Below are positions 27,862 through 37,048 of a stretch of DNA of 64,000 nt, in pieces. The DNA is from Rhodospirillales bacterium (GTDB lineage: Bacteria; Pseudomonadota; Alphaproteobacteria; Dongiales; Dongiaceae): contig VFKA01000004.1 in NCBI GenBank assembly GCA_009885795.1, forward strand, positions 1 to 64,000. Reading direction: 5' to 3'. Under the pieces are notes generated by a model, which was given only the letters and a program-made list of their open reading frames with translations, searched no databases and had not been told where the DNA came from. The first letter of the stretch is position 1, and the number at the start of each line of letters is the position of its first letter. A program made the translations under genes and the position numbers.

Positions 27862-29313
27862 ATGCCCGATTTCCGACCGGTTCTGTATATCCTCGGCATT
27901 CTGCTGTTGGCGCTCGCGGGCACGATGCTGCTGCCGCTTGTCCTCGATGCGGCACAAGGCGATGACGACTGGCAGGCCTTCGCCTATGCCGCCATCGTGA
28001 CCGGCACCATCGGCGGCGGACTGCTCCTAGGTTTTCGCCAACCGACCTGGCTTGGGTTCACGGCGCGCGAAGGATTTCTGCTGACGACGGTGGCGTGGGT
28101 GGTTCTGAGCGCCTTCGCAGCATTGCCCTTCATGCTATCGGCCCGGCGACTCGACTTCGCCGGGGCGTTTTTCGAGTGCATGTCGGGCCTGACCACGACC
28201 GGCGCCTCGGTCTTCAGCGGTCTCGACACCATGCCCCAGGGGCTGCTGCTGTGGCGGGCGCTGCTGCACCTCATCGGCGGTATCGGTATCGTCGTCTTGG
28301 CGGTCGCGGTGCTGCCGATGCTGCGGGTGGGCGGCATGCAATTGTTCCGCGCCGAATCGTCGGACAAGTCGGAGAAGATGCGCCCGCGCATTTCGCAGAT
28401 TTCGTCGATCCTGGTCCTCGTCTACATGTCCTTGACCGTGCTTTGCGCGGTGTTTCTCTATGTCGCCGGCATGTCGCTCTTCGATGCCGCCACCCACGCC
28501 ATGGCGGCGGTTTCGACCGGCGGGTTTTCGACCCATGACGCCTCGGTCGGATTCTTCCAGAGCCCGCCCATCGAATGGATCCTGACGCTCTTCATGTTTC
28601 TCGGCGGCATGACGTTCCCACTTCTGGCCCGCGCCGCCCAGGGCGAGCCCGGAATCTTGTGGCGCGACACCCAGACGCGCGGGTATGCCGGATACATTCT
28701 TGCTTTCATCGGCGCGATCGCGCTGTGGCAGATCGCCGTCAATGACCGCCCGGCGATGGAGGCCATTCGCTCCAGCGCCTTCAACGTCGTGTCGCTGGCG
28801 ACGACGACGGGATTCGCCTCGGAGGATTTTCTTAAATGGGGGACTTTCCCGGTCGTCGCCATCATGTTTCTCCTGTTCGTCGGCGGCTGCACCGGATCGA
28901 CCTCGGGCGGCATCAAGGTGTTCCGCTTCATTATCTTGGCCGGCGCCGCACTGCAGCAGATCCGCCATCTCGTCCACCCGCATCGGGTGTTGCCGTCCAA
29001 TTACAACGGGCAGGCGATCTCCGAGGACGTGGTGCGGTCGGTCTTGAGTTTCTTCGTGTTCTACATGATGGCCTTCGCGCTCATCAGTATCGCCGTCGCG
29101 GCATTCGGCATCGATTTGGTGAGCGCGATGAGCGCGGTGGCCCAGGCGCTGGGCAATGTCGGGCCCGGCCTCACCGATGCGATCGGGCCCATCGGCAATT
29201 ACGGCGCGATGCCCGATGGCGTCAAATGGCTGCTGTCGCTCGCCATGCTGCTCGGGCGACTTGAACTCCTGACCGTTCTGGTATTGTTGAGCCCGACCTA
29301 CTGGCGTGGATGA
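27862..29313 (+). CDS. trkH: Trk potassium uptake protein, TrkH family
   Basis: A 483-residue potassium translocator with about ten membrane segments and the four selectivity-filter loops of the SKT superfamily: MSGLTTTGASVF, AAVSTGGFSTHD, SLATTTGFASED and a last loop around LGNVGPGLTDAIG. It works with a cytoplasmic TrkA regulator that is not in this window. The start is 29 bases after folE and the stop overlaps the upstream argE ATG candidate. Confidence 0.93.
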   Translation: MPDFRPVLYILGILLLALAGTMLLPLVLDAAQGDDDWQAFAYAAIVTGTIGGGLLLGFRQPTWLGFTAREGFLLTTVAWVVLSAFAALPFMLSARRLDFAGAFFECMSGLTTTGASVFSGLDTMPQGLLLWRALLHLIGGIGIVVLAVAVLPMLRVGGMQLFRAESSDKSEKMRPRISQISSILVLVYMSLTVLCAVFLYVAGMSLFDAATHAMAAVSTGGFSTHDASVGFFQSPPIEWILTLFMFLGGMTFPLLARAAQGEPGILWRDTQTRGYAGYILAFIGAIALWQIAVNDRPAMEAIRSSAFNVVSLATTTGFASEDFLKWGTFPVVAIMFLLFVGGCTGSTSGGIKVFRFIILAGAALQQIRHLVHPHRVLPSNYNGQAISEDVVRSVLSFFVFYMMAFALISIAVAAFGIDLVSAMSAVAQALGNVGPGLTDAIGPIGNYGAMPDGVKWLLSLAMLLGRLELLTVLVLLSPTYWRG

Positions 29314-29324
29314 AGGGGAGAGTC

Positions 29325-30494
29325 ATGGTTTTCAAGCAACCGACGCCGACCCAGATGATCGAACGGCTGGTGTCGTTCGACACGGTTTCGGCGAAGTCCA
29401 ATTTGGCGCTCATCGATTTTGCCGCCGCATATTTGAAGGAGCACGGCATCGAGGCCCGAATCGGCCACAATCCGGAGAAGACCAAGGCGTTCCTGCTGGC
29501 GAGCGTCGGGCCGAATCGCCCCGGCGGCGTGGTGCTGTCCGGGCATACCGACGTGGTGCCGGTGGAAGGCCAGCCCTGGAGCAACGACCCGTTCCGCATG
29601 GTCGAGCGCGACGGGCGCCTCTATGCCCGCGGCACGTCCGACATGAAGGGCTTCATCGCCATAGCGCTGGCGCTGGTGCCGGACATGGTGAAGCGCGAGA
29701 TGACGGTGCCCATCCATTTCGCCCTGTCCTACGACGAGGAGGTGGGCTGCACCGGCGCGCCGCCATTGCTGGCCGATCTCGGAAAGAGCCTTCCGGCGCC
29801 GGCGCTGGCCATCATCGGCGAGCCGACCGAGATGGGAATCGGCGACCGCCACAAGGGCTTTGCCGCCTTCGACACGGTGATCACCGGGCGCGACGGCCAT
29901 TCGAGCGCCACGCATCGCGGCGTCAACGCCATCGCGGCGGCGGCCGCAATCGTTCAGTTCCTGGAATCGCTCGCCGAGGAGTTTCGCGCGCATGGGCCCT
30001 TCGACGACCATTTCGACCCGCCTTACACGACCATCAACATCGGCACGATCGACGGCGGCCAGGCGCTCAACATCATCGCCCGGCGCTGCCGGGTCCAGTG
30101 GGAGACGCGCCCCGTCGCCGGGGTGACGCCCGATGACGTGCGCGGGCGCCTCGACGCCTTCATCGAGCGCGACCTGCTGGCGCGCATGCATCGCGTCGCG
30201 CCGGAAGCCACGATCGCGATCGAGAGTCTCTGCGCGGTGCCAGGTCTCCTGCCCGACGAGTACTCGCCGGCCGTGGCGCTCATGCGCCGGCTGACCGGCG
30301 CCAACGCGACAACCGGCCTTGCCTATGGCACCGAGGCGGGCATGTTCCAGGCGGCCGGCATGTCGGCGGTGGTGTGCGGACCGGGCAGCATCGCCCAGGC
30401 GCACCAGCCCGACGAGTTCATCGCGATCTCCCAAGTGGCCGCTTGCACCGCGATCCTCGGCCGGCTGATCGACTGGGCCGTGGAGCCGAGCTAG
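29325..30494 (+). CDS. argE: Acetylornithine deacetylase
   Basis: A 389-residue M20-family metallohydrolase that deacetylates N2-acetylornithine. Metal-site motifs are LSGHTDVVPVEG, ARGTSDMKGFIA and SYDEEVGCTGAP; the dimerisation domain begins near GRDGHSSATHRGVNA, and the last ligand His is in GSIAQAHQPDEF. ATG at 29325 is preferred because AGGGGAGA precedes it; ATG 29310 overlaps the trkH stop. argF and argD follow on the other strand. Confidence 0.9.
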   Translation: MVFKQPTPTQMIERLVSFDTVSAKSNLALIDFAAAYLKEHGIEARIGHNPEKTKAFLLASVGPNRPGGVVLSGHTDVVPVEGQPWSNDPFRMVERDGRLYARGTSDMKGFIAIALALVPDMVKREMTVPIHFALSYDEEVGCTGAPPLLADLGKSLPAPALAIIGEPTEMGIGDRHKGFAAFDTVITGRDGHSSATHRGVNAIAAAAAIVQFLESLAEEFRAHGPFDDHFDPPYTTINIGTIDGGQALNIIARRCRVQWETRPVAGVTPDDVRGRLDAFIERDLLARMHRVAPEATIAIESLCAVPGLLPDEYSPAVALMRRLTGANATTGLAYGTEAGMFQAAGMSAVVCGPGSIAQAHQPDEFIAISQVAACTAILGRLIDWAVEPS

Positions 30495-30501
30495 AGCAGG
30501 A

Positions 30502-30547
30502 AAAGGGGTCGGGAGTCGTTTCTCGAAAAACGACTCCCGACCCCTTT
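30502..30547. repeat. Perfect 20-base inverted repeat, family C copy 1
   Basis: AAAGGGGTCGGGAGTCGTTT and its exact reverse complement, separated by six bases (CTCGAA). It sits precisely between the convergent stops of argE (30494) and hslO (30549), with T-runs on each side, so it may act as a two-way terminator. One arm recurs without change at 55321-55340. The sequence type resembles REP elements associated with IS200-like transposases. Confidence 0.85.
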
Positions 30548-30548
30548 A

Positions 30549-31445
30549 TCAGGCGGCGCCGTCGCCGACGATCTCCGACGGCTTGAAATCATAGCGCGCG
30601 TTGCAGAACTCGCAGGTGACGACCACGCGTCCCTCGACCGTGACGCTTTCGAGATCATCGGGCCCGAAAGAACGAAGAACGGTTTCGACGCGCTCGCGCG
30701 AGCAGCGGCAGCCGGGCCGAAAGGCGGCTGGCGTGAAGACCCTGACCCCGTCCTCGTGGAACAAGCGATAGAGCAGGTCGTTCGCGGGCAGCTCGGCGTC
30801 GACGAGCTCGGCCGCGGTGGCGCTGGCCATGAGGATGAGCGCGTCGCGCCAATCCTCGTCGCCGTCGCCGTCCTCGGCCAATCCGCCTCGCGGCAGGCGC
30901 TGCAACATGAGGGCGCCTGCCCGCCAATGGCGCTCCCCCTCGCCGCCCGCCACGGCGAGCTTGATGCCGGCGCGAATCTGCTCCGATTGCCTGAAGTAGT
31001 GATGCACGCAATCGACCAGGCTGGCGCCCACAAGTTCGACGATGCCTTGGTAGCGTTCGCTGTGCTCGCCCTGATCGACGGTGAAAGCGAGATAGCCCGC
31101 GCCCAGCGCGCGCGGCACCGAGGGCAGCGCATCGAGACCTTCGAGGAGATCTCCATCGAACTGCGCGAAGCCGCGCATGTCGCCGCCGCTGGTCACGTCC
31201 GCCACCATGAGGCGGATCGGTCCGGCGCCTTTGACCTGCAAGGTGAAGACGCCGTCATATTTGAGGGCGCTTGCCAGCACCGCCGCCAGCGCCAGCATCT
31301 CCGCCAGAAGATTTGCGACCGGCTCAGGGTAGGCGTGACGGCCAAGGACGGAATCGATCACCGGACCCAGCCGCACCAGGCGGCCGCGCAGGCCGCTCGC
31401 CTCGATCTGAAACGGCTGAACGAAATCGCCCAATGGGGTCGTCAA
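30549..31445 (-). CDS. hslO: Redox-regulated chaperone Hsp33
   Basis: A 298-residue Hsp33: N-terminal substrate-binding domain (FVQPFQIEASGLRGRLVRLG) and C-terminal redox switch with four zinc cysteines (CRC in RPGCRCSRERV and CEFC in VTCEFCNARYDF). Oxidative loss of zinc activates the holdase. The start is probably TTG at 31445, which overlaps the argF stop (TTGA); the longer open frame upstream is a shadow of argF. argD-argF-hslO is a common alphaproteobacterial order. Confidence 0.93.
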   Translation of the reverse strand: MTTPLGDFVQPFQIEASGLRGRLVRLGPVIDSVLGRHAYPEPVANLLAEMLALAAVLASALKYDGVFTLQVKGAGPIRLMVADVTSGGDMRGFAQFDGDLLEGLDALPSVPRALGAGYLAFTVDQGEHSERYQGIVELVGASLVDCVHHYFRQSEQIRAGIKLAVAGGEGERHWRAGALMLQRLPRGGLAEDGDGDEDWRDALILMASATAAELVDAELPANDLLYRLFHEDGVRVFTPAAFRPGCRCSRERVETVLRSFGPDDLESVTVEGRVVVTCEFCNARYDFKPSEIVGDGAA

Positions 31446-32356
31446 ATCTTGCCCAGGCACCACATGAGGATGCCCTTCTGCGCGTGCAGCCGGTTCTCGG
31501 CCTCGTCCCAGACCACCGAGCGCGGCCCATCGATGACCGACGCGGTCACTTCCTGGCCGCGATGGGCCGGCAGGCAGTGCAGGAAGATCGCGTTGGGGCC
31601 GGCCGCGGCCATGACGCGATCGTCCACCTGGAACGGGCGCAGCAGATTGTCGCGCACGATCCCCGGCTCGTCGCCCATCGACACCCAGGTGTCGGTGACC
31701 ACGACGTCGGCGCCGCTGACGGCGGATGAAAGATCGGCGTCGACCGACACGCGGCCGCCTTGCGCGCGCGCCCAAGCGAGCGCGCCGGCCGGCGGGTGAA
31801 GCTGGTCGGGACAAGCGAGCCGCAGCTCGAAATCGAAGCGCACCGCGGCGTGGATCCACGTCGTCGCCATGTTGTTGCCATCGCCGCACCAGGCGACGCG
31901 CTTGCCGGCGATCGGCCCGAGATGCTGCTCCACGGTCATGACATCGGCCATGACCTGGCAGGGATGCGTACGGTCGGTCAGACCGTTCACCACCGGGACC
32001 GTCGCGTGCTCGACCATTTCCATCAGCTTTTCCACCTTGGTGGTGCGAAGCATGATGATATCGACGTAGCGGGAGAGAACGCGGGCGGTATCGGCCACGG
32101 TCTCGCCGCGCCCGAGCTGGGAGGATTCGCGCTCCAGCACGATCACGTCGCCGCCGAGCTGGAGCATGCCGACCTCGAAGGAAACGCGCGTGCGCGTCGA
32201 GGGTTTCTCGAAGATGAGGGCGAGCGTCTTGCCGGCGAGAGGTTTCGATTCAGCCGTCGGCGGCGTCCCCGCCTTGAAGGCCTTGGCCGCATCGAGCATG
32301 CGCCGGAGCGTCGCCCGATCATGGGTGTCGAGATCGAGGAAATCGCGCCGGTCCAT
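31442..32356 (-). CDS. argF: Ornithine carbamoyltransferase
   Basis: A 304-residue transcarbamylase making citrulline from ornithine and carbamoyl phosphate. The carbamoyl phosphate loop STRTRVSFE, the HPCQ motif (RTHPCQVMAD), the ornithine-binding segment DTWVSMG and the HCLPAHRG motif are all present. It lies 11 bases after argD and is coupled to hslO. Confidence 0.96.
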   Translation of the reverse strand: MDRRDFLDLDTHDRATLRRMLDAAKAFKAGTPPTAESKPLAGKTLALIFEKPSTRTRVSFEVGMLQLGGDVIVLERESSQLGRGETVADTARVLSRYVDIIMLRTTKVEKLMEMVEHATVPVVNGLTDRTHPCQVMADVMTVEQHLGPIAGKRVAWCGDGNNMATTWIHAAVRFDFELRLACPDQLHPPAGALAWARAQGGRVSVDADLSSAVSGADVVVTDTWVSMGDEPGIVRDNLLRPFQVDDRVMAAAGPNAIFLHCLPAHRGQEVTASVIDGPRSVVWDEAENRLHAQKGILMWCLGKI

Positions 32357-32367
32357 CGCGCTCCCCG

Positions 32368-33543
32368 TCACGCCTTGGGCCAGGCGGCGGCGGCGGCATC
32401 GATGATCCCGACCGCCTCGTCGATCTCCTTCTCGGCGATGATGAGCGGCGGCAGCAGGCGCAGCACGTTTTCGCCGGCGCCGACCGTCAGCAGGCCTTTT
32501 TCGCGCAAGGCCGCCTGAAGGTCGAGATTGGGGACCGCGCATTTGAGGCCGAGCATCAGGCCCTTGCCGCGCAATTCGGTGAAAACGCGGGGGTGCCGGC
32601 CGATCAGCTTCTCGACCTTGTTCTTGAGATAGCGGCCGGCCGCCTCGACCCGCGCCATGAATCCGTCTTCGAGCATCACGTCGAGGGTCGCATTGGCCGC
32701 GACCATGGCCAGGGGATTGCCGCCGAAGGTGCTGCCATGCGATCCCGCGACCATGCCGCTGGCGGCACGCTCGGTCGCGAGGCAGGCGCCCACCGGGAAG
32801 CCGCCGCCCAACGCCTTGGCCGTGGCGACGATGTCCGGCTTGATACCCGCCCATTCATGCGCGAACAGCCGGCCGGTGCGGCCCATGCCGCACTGGACCT
32901 CGTCGAGGAAGAGCAGCAGCCCGAATTCGTCGGCCACCTGGCGCAAGCCCCGCAGATACTCGACCGGGGCCGCCTGCATGCCGCCCTCGCCCTGGACCGG
33001 TTCGACCAGGATGGCGGCGGTCGCCGGGCCGATGGCGGCGCGCAACTCGTTGAGGTTGGCGAAGGCGACGTGATCGAAGCCATCGACCTCGGGAGTGAAT
33101 CCCTTCAGCAGCTTTTCCTGGCCGGCCGCCGAAATGGCGGCAAGCGTTCGCCCGTGGAACGCGCCGGCGCAGGTGATGACCCGGAAGCGGTCCGGCTCGC
33201 CGTTCTCGTCGTGGAACTTGCGCGCCATCTTCAGGCCGCATTCGACGGCCTCGGCGCCCGAGTTGCAGAAGAACACGGTGTCGGCGAAGGTCGCATCGAC
33301 GAGGCGTTGGGCCAGTCGCTCTTGCCCCGGCACGCGATAGAGATTCGAGCTGTGCCACAGTTTGCCAGCCTGTTCGGTGAGCGCCTTCACCAGGTGGGGA
33401 TGTGAGTGGCCGAGGCCGGTGACGGCGACGCCGCTGGCGAAATCCAGGTAGCGCCTTCCGTCGGCGGTATAGAGCCAGGCGCCCTCGCCGCGCTCGAACG
33501 CCAGATCGGCGCGATTATAGGTGGGCATCAGCGCTGGGATCAC
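32368..33543 (-). CDS. argD: Acetylornithine aminotransferase
   Basis: A 391-residue class III PLP aminotransferase converting N-acetylglutamate semialdehyde to N-acetylornithine. Motifs include FCNSGAEAVECGLKMAR, FLDEVQCGMGRTG, the PLP lysine in ATAKALGGGFPVGA and GSHGSTFGGNPLA. The GTG at 33543 (VIPALMPTYNRADLAFERGE) is used from family comparison; ATG 33528 is possible. It is the first gene of the argD-argF-hslO unit. Confidence 0.95.
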   Translation of the reverse strand: MIPALMPTYNRADLAFERGEGAWLYTADGRRYLDFASGVAVTGLGHSHPHLVKALTEQAGKLWHSSNLYRVPGQERLAQRLVDATFADTVFFCNSGAEAVECGLKMARKFHDENGEPDRFRVITCAGAFHGRTLAAISAAGQEKLLKGFTPEVDGFDHVAFANLNELRAAIGPATAAILVEPVQGEGGMQAAPVEYLRGLRQVADEFGLLLFLDEVQCGMGRTGRLFAHEWAGIKPDIVATAKALGGGFPVGACLATERAASGMVAGSHGSTFGGNPLAMVAANATLDVMLEDGFMARVEAAGRYLKNKVEKLIGRHPRVFTELRGKGLMLGLKCAVPNLDLQAALREKGLLTVGAGENVLRLLPPLIIAEKEIDEAVGIIDAAAAAWPKA

Positions 33544-33713
33544 GGGGGGTGGGATCCTTGTTCCTTCGGCCGGCCGTCCGGCGAAGGGGCGAGAATATCG
33601 GGATATTCGGCGAGGCTGTCAACGAAGGGGGCGAAACCCTAAAAGCCTGTTTCGGCTTGCGGATGGCGCATCGGCATGCATAACAATCGTATCGCGGGAA
33701 ACGGGTGTCTTCC

Positions 33714-34757
33714 ATGACGGACGCACAAGAGCAAACGGGAGGCGTACTCGGCGCCAGGCGCCTGCCATTCAGCGCCATTCCGGTGATCGACATTGGGCGG
33801 ATGCTGGCGGGCGAACCGGCCGCCATGTTGCGCGTCGCCGAGGAAATCGGCGATGCCTGTCGCCATGTGGGCTTCTTCTACGTCAAGAATCACGGTATTC
33901 CCCGGCCGCGGATCGCCCGGTTGATCGCGCAGACGAAGAAGTTCTTTGCCCTGCCGCTCGAAACCAAGATGGCCTATGACATCGACCGGGTTCAGCGCCA
34001 ACGAGGCTATGTGCCGTTCGGCGGGGTCGTTGCCGACGTAAACGCCCTGCCGGACCTCCAGGAGGGTTATGAAATCTCCGTCGAACTGCCGGCGGACGAT
34101 CCGGATTACCTGGCCGGCAACATCATGTACGGCCCCAATCCATGGCCCAGGGAATTGCCGGGCTTCCGGGACGGCGTTTACGACTATCACCAGTCGGCGG
34201 TGGCACTCGGCCGGGTGCTGTTCCGGGCATTCGCGAGCGCGCTCGGCGTGCCGGAGGATTACTTCGAGGACAAGACCGACAAGCCGATGGCGCAGTTGCG
34301 GCTGATCCACTATCCGCCTCAGGATGGCCGGATCCGGGCGCGGCGGATCGGCATCGGCGCCCACACGGATTATGAATGTTTTACGATCCTGTTGCAGACG
34401 GCGGCGGGCCTGCAGGTACGCAATCCGGCCGGCGACTGGATCGAGGCGCCGCCCATCCCCGGCACGCTCGTCATCAATATCGGCGACATGATGATGCGCT
34501 GGACCAATGGCGAGTTTGCCTCGACGCCCCACCGCGTCATCAATACGTCCGGCGCGGCGCGCTATTCCTTCCCGCTGTTTTTCGGCGCGAATTACGACAC
34601 GGTGGTGCGCCCGCTGCCGAAATTCTGCTCGGCGGCCAATCCGCCAAAGTATCCGCCGACCAAGTGCGGCCCCTGGACGGTCATGAACATTACCCAAGTC
34701 TATGGCTACCGCCGGGCCTACCGCGACAAGATCGAGAATCCGGAATTGGTCGACTAG
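33714..34757 (+). CDS. Isopenicillin-N-synthase-like 2OG-Fe(II) oxygenase
   Basis: A 347-residue member of the isopenicillin N synthase/plant 2-oxoglutarate dioxygenase family: DIOX_N part (PVIDIGRMLAG to KNHGIPRPR) and catalytic jelly roll with iron ligands H217, D219 (IGAHTDYEC), H273 (STPHRVINT) and the R283-x-S285 cosubstrate motif (ARYSFPLFF). It is a single gene divergent from argD. The substrate is unknown; relatives oxidise small metabolites and do not make penicillin. GTG at 33705 is an alternative start. Confidence 0.88.
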   Translation: MTDAQEQTGGVLGARRLPFSAIPVIDIGRMLAGEPAAMLRVAEEIGDACRHVGFFYVKNHGIPRPRIARLIAQTKKFFALPLETKMAYDIDRVQRQRGYVPFGGVVADVNALPDLQEGYEISVELPADDPDYLAGNIMYGPNPWPRELPGFRDGVYDYHQSAVALGRVLFRAFASALGVPEDYFEDKTDKPMAQLRLIHYPPQDGRIRARRIGIGAHTDYECFTILLQTAAGLQVRNPAGDWIEAPPIPGTLVINIGDMMMRWTNGEFASTPHRVINTSGAARYSFPLFFGANYDTVVRPLPKFCSAANPPKYPPTKCGPWTVMNITQVYGYRRAYRDKIENPELVD

Positions 34758-34761
34758 CGCC

Positions 34762-35574
34762 CTACGCCTTCACCCGCCAGCCGGATTGGAGCAGCCGGTG
34801 GAGCAGCACGGCGAGCGCCGCGTTCACCGCGAGAACGAGGAGAACACCCAGCGCCAGCGACCCTTCCGAGACCCCGGTGAAGCCATGGCGAATGCCGTTG
34901 ATGACATGGAAGACCGGGTTGAAGGCGACGAGCGACCGGGCCAAGGGCGGCAATGCCTCGATCGACCAGAACGCGCCTGACAGGAAATTGAGCGGGATGA
35001 CGAAAAACATCACCGCCGCCGTGTAGTGGTCCCAGCGCTTCGCCCAGATTCCAGCTATGGCGCCCATGAGACCGTGCATGGTGGCGCCGGCGACGGCAAA
35101 GAAGATCAGGACCAGCGGGTGCGCCGGCACCAGGACGATGAACGGCAGAAAGACGACGACGACCGTGGCGCCCGCCATGAGACCGCCGATGGCGGCGCTC
35201 GCCGCATAACCGAAGGTGCGCTCGGCCGCGGTCAAGGGCGCCATGATCACGTCCGCCAGCATGCCTTCGAGCCGGTCGAACACGATCGAGGACGCCGAGG
35301 TCTCGAACGCCCGCTGGCAGCAGGCGATGCTGACGAGGCCGGGCGCGACGAACGCAACGAGCGCCACGCCCGGCACCACCTGCCAGTCGCCGCCCAGCGC
35401 CAACTGGAAGACCAGCAGGTAGAGAACGCTGGAAACCGCCGCGCCCAGCACCGTATGCCGATAGCCCTTGATCACGCGCGCGACGTCGCGCCGGATCATG
35501 GCGCCGAGCCCGACCCCGTTCACCAACCCGAAACGCCTCGGCAAGGGCTGGGCCGCTGGCACGGCTTGGCGCAT
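34762..35574 (-). CDS. ABC-2-type transporter permease (copy 2)
   Basis: A 270-residue membrane protein with six predicted segments of the ABC-2/NodJ-like exporter permease family, shown by IVFDRLEGMLADVIMAPLTA and FFVIPLNFLSGAFWSIEALP. Its ATG at 35574 overlaps the preceding paralogue's stop (ATGA). No ATP-binding subunit lies next to the pair, and the oxygenase gene ends convergently only four bases away. Confidence 0.83.
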   Translation of the reverse strand: MRQAVPAAQPLPRRFGLVNGVGLGAMIRRDVARVIKGYRHTVLGAAVSSVLYLLVFQLALGGDWQVVPGVALVAFVAPGLVSIACCQRAFETSASSIVFDRLEGMLADVIMAPLTAAERTFGYAASAAIGGLMAGATVVVVFLPFIVLVPAHPLVLIFFAVAGATMHGLMGAIAGIWAKRWDHYTAAVMFFVIPLNFLSGAFWSIEALPPLARSLVAFNPVFHVINGIRHGFTGVSEGSLALGVLLVLAVNAALAVLLHRLLQSGWRVKA

Positions 35575-36380
35575 CAGGCTTTCAGCTTGTAGCCGCGGGC
35601 GAGCATCCGGTGGGCAACCCAGCATAGCGCCGCGTTGACGCCGAGCATGACCAGGACGCCACCCACGAGGGACCCGTCGGCATGGCCGATGAAGCCGTAG
35701 CGGAAACCGTCGATCATGTAGAAGAACGGATTCAAGTGGGCGATGAAATCCCAGGCCGGCGGCAAGCGCTCGACGGAATAGAACGTGCCGGAGAGGAACG
35801 ACAAGGGTGTCACCACGAAGTTGGTGATCGCCGCCATGTGATCGAATTTCTCGGCCCAGATGCCGCCGATGAGGCCCAGCAACGACATCATGAGGCTGGC
35901 GGCCAGGGCATGAAAGACGATGAAGCCGGCATGATGAATGGTCAAAGGTACAAAAATCGCCATGGCCGGCAGCACCGCCGCGACGACGACGATCCCGCGC
36001 GTCATGCCCCCGCCGGCCAGCGCCGCCGCCAATTCGCCCGGCGACAGCGGCGGCATCAGCATGTCGACGACGTTGCCTTGCACCTTGGAGATGACGAGGG
36101 AGGACGCGGTATTGGCGAAGGCGTTCTGCACCATCACCATCACCGCGAGGCCCGGCACCAGAAACTCGAGAAAAGGCACGCCGGCGACGGCCTCGGCCCG
36201 GGCGCCGAAGGCAAGGGCGAAGATGGCGAGAAAGAGCAGCGTCGTGACCAGCGGCGCCACGATCGTCTGGGTCGCCACCTTGGCGAAGCGGCGCACTTCC
36301 TTGACGTAGAGCGTCCACAGGCCAAGCCAGTTGACCGCCCCCATCGGGCGCGGTCGGGGCGATTGCAAGGGAGTGGGCAT
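35574..36380 (-). CDS. ABC-2-type transporter permease (copy 1)
   Basis: A 268-residue paralogue of the next gene with the same layout (SLVISKVQGNVVDMLMPPLS; NFVVTPLSFLSGTFYSVERL). The two probably form a heterodimeric exporter channel. ATG 36380 is used, with ATG 36344 (MGAVNWLGLW) as alternative; the open frame beyond 36380 is non-coding shadow. The exported compound and the ATPase are unknown. Confidence 0.82.
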   Translation of the reverse strand: MPTPLQSPRPRPMGAVNWLGLWTLYVKEVRRFAKVATQTIVAPLVTTLLFLAIFALAFGARAEAVAGVPFLEFLVPGLAVMVMVQNAFANTASSLVISKVQGNVVDMLMPPLSPGELAAALAGGGMTRGIVVVAAVLPAMAIFVPLTIHHAGFIVFHALAASLMMSLLGLIGGIWAEKFDHMAAITNFVVTPLSFLSGTFYSVERLPPAWDFIAHLNPFFYMIDGFRYGFIGHADGSLVGGVLVMLGVNAALCWVAHRMLARGYKLKA

Positions 36381-36504
36381 GGCGGGCACGCCAAAACCAT
36401 AGCCGAGGGAAGCGGCAAGGACTATAATTTCAACAACCGCGCATCCCAGCGCCCGGCGCCATCGTAACATCGATAAGCGCCGCCCGATCGATCGGAGGAC
36501 CGAC

Positions 36505-37020
36505 ATGACGAAATTTTCTCGCTCGTTCGACGCCCTTGCCCTTGCCGCGACCGCCGGCCTGGTGCTGGCGTCGATGGCGCCGCTCTCCAGCGGCACGGCG
36601 CTGGCGGCGGCCAGCGGCGGCAGTTCCAGTTCCAGCACCAGTAGCAGCACGTCGGGCGCGGCGGACATCGGCGCGGCGCAGGCCAAGATCGACGCCGGGA
36701 ACTACCGCGGCGCCGTCGACGTGCTGAAAGCCATTCTGGCGGACCAGCCCATGAACCCCGACGCCCTCAACCTGATGGGCTACAGCCATCGCAAGCTCGG
36801 CAACAAGGACAAGGCGCTCGACTACTACACCCAGGCGCTGGCCGCCGATCCCAAGCACAAGGGCGCCAATGAGTATCTGGGCGAGCTTTATCTCGAGATG
36901 GACGATCTCGCCAAGGCCGAGGAGCGCCTGTCGGTGCTGGCGGCGGCCTGCGCCTCGTCGTGCGAGGAGTACGCGGACCTCAAAGCGGCGATCGACGACT
37001 TCAAGGCCAAGCAGGGCTAG
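36505..37020 (+). CDS. Exported TPR-repeat protein
   Basis: A 171-residue protein with a signal peptide (to about residue 35, ending ALAAAS) and a low-complexity Ser/Thr linker (GGSSSSSTSSSTSG). Three tetratricopeptide repeats follow (residues about 55-150; NPDALNLMGYSHRKLGNKDK is the clearest). It is probably a periplasmic scaffold; the partner is unknown. It starts with ATG at 36505 after CGGAGG and is divergent from the permease pair. Confidence 0.85.
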   Translation: MTKFSRSFDALALAATAGLVLASMAPLSSGTALAAASGGSSSSSTSSSTSGAADIGAAQAKIDAGNYRGAVDVLKAILADQPMNPDALNLMGYSHRKLGNKDKALDYYTQALAADPKHKGANEYLGELYLEMDDLAKAEERLSVLAAACASSCEEYADLKAAIDDFKAKQG

Positions 37021-37048
37021 TACTCGCCTTCAAGGACTGGTGCGGCGG

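Noticed and set aside
33714-34757. Penicillin biosynthesis gene
   Set aside because: The protein belongs to the wider isopenicillin-N-synthase-like oxygenase family, but there are no NRPS or other beta-lactam genes nearby.
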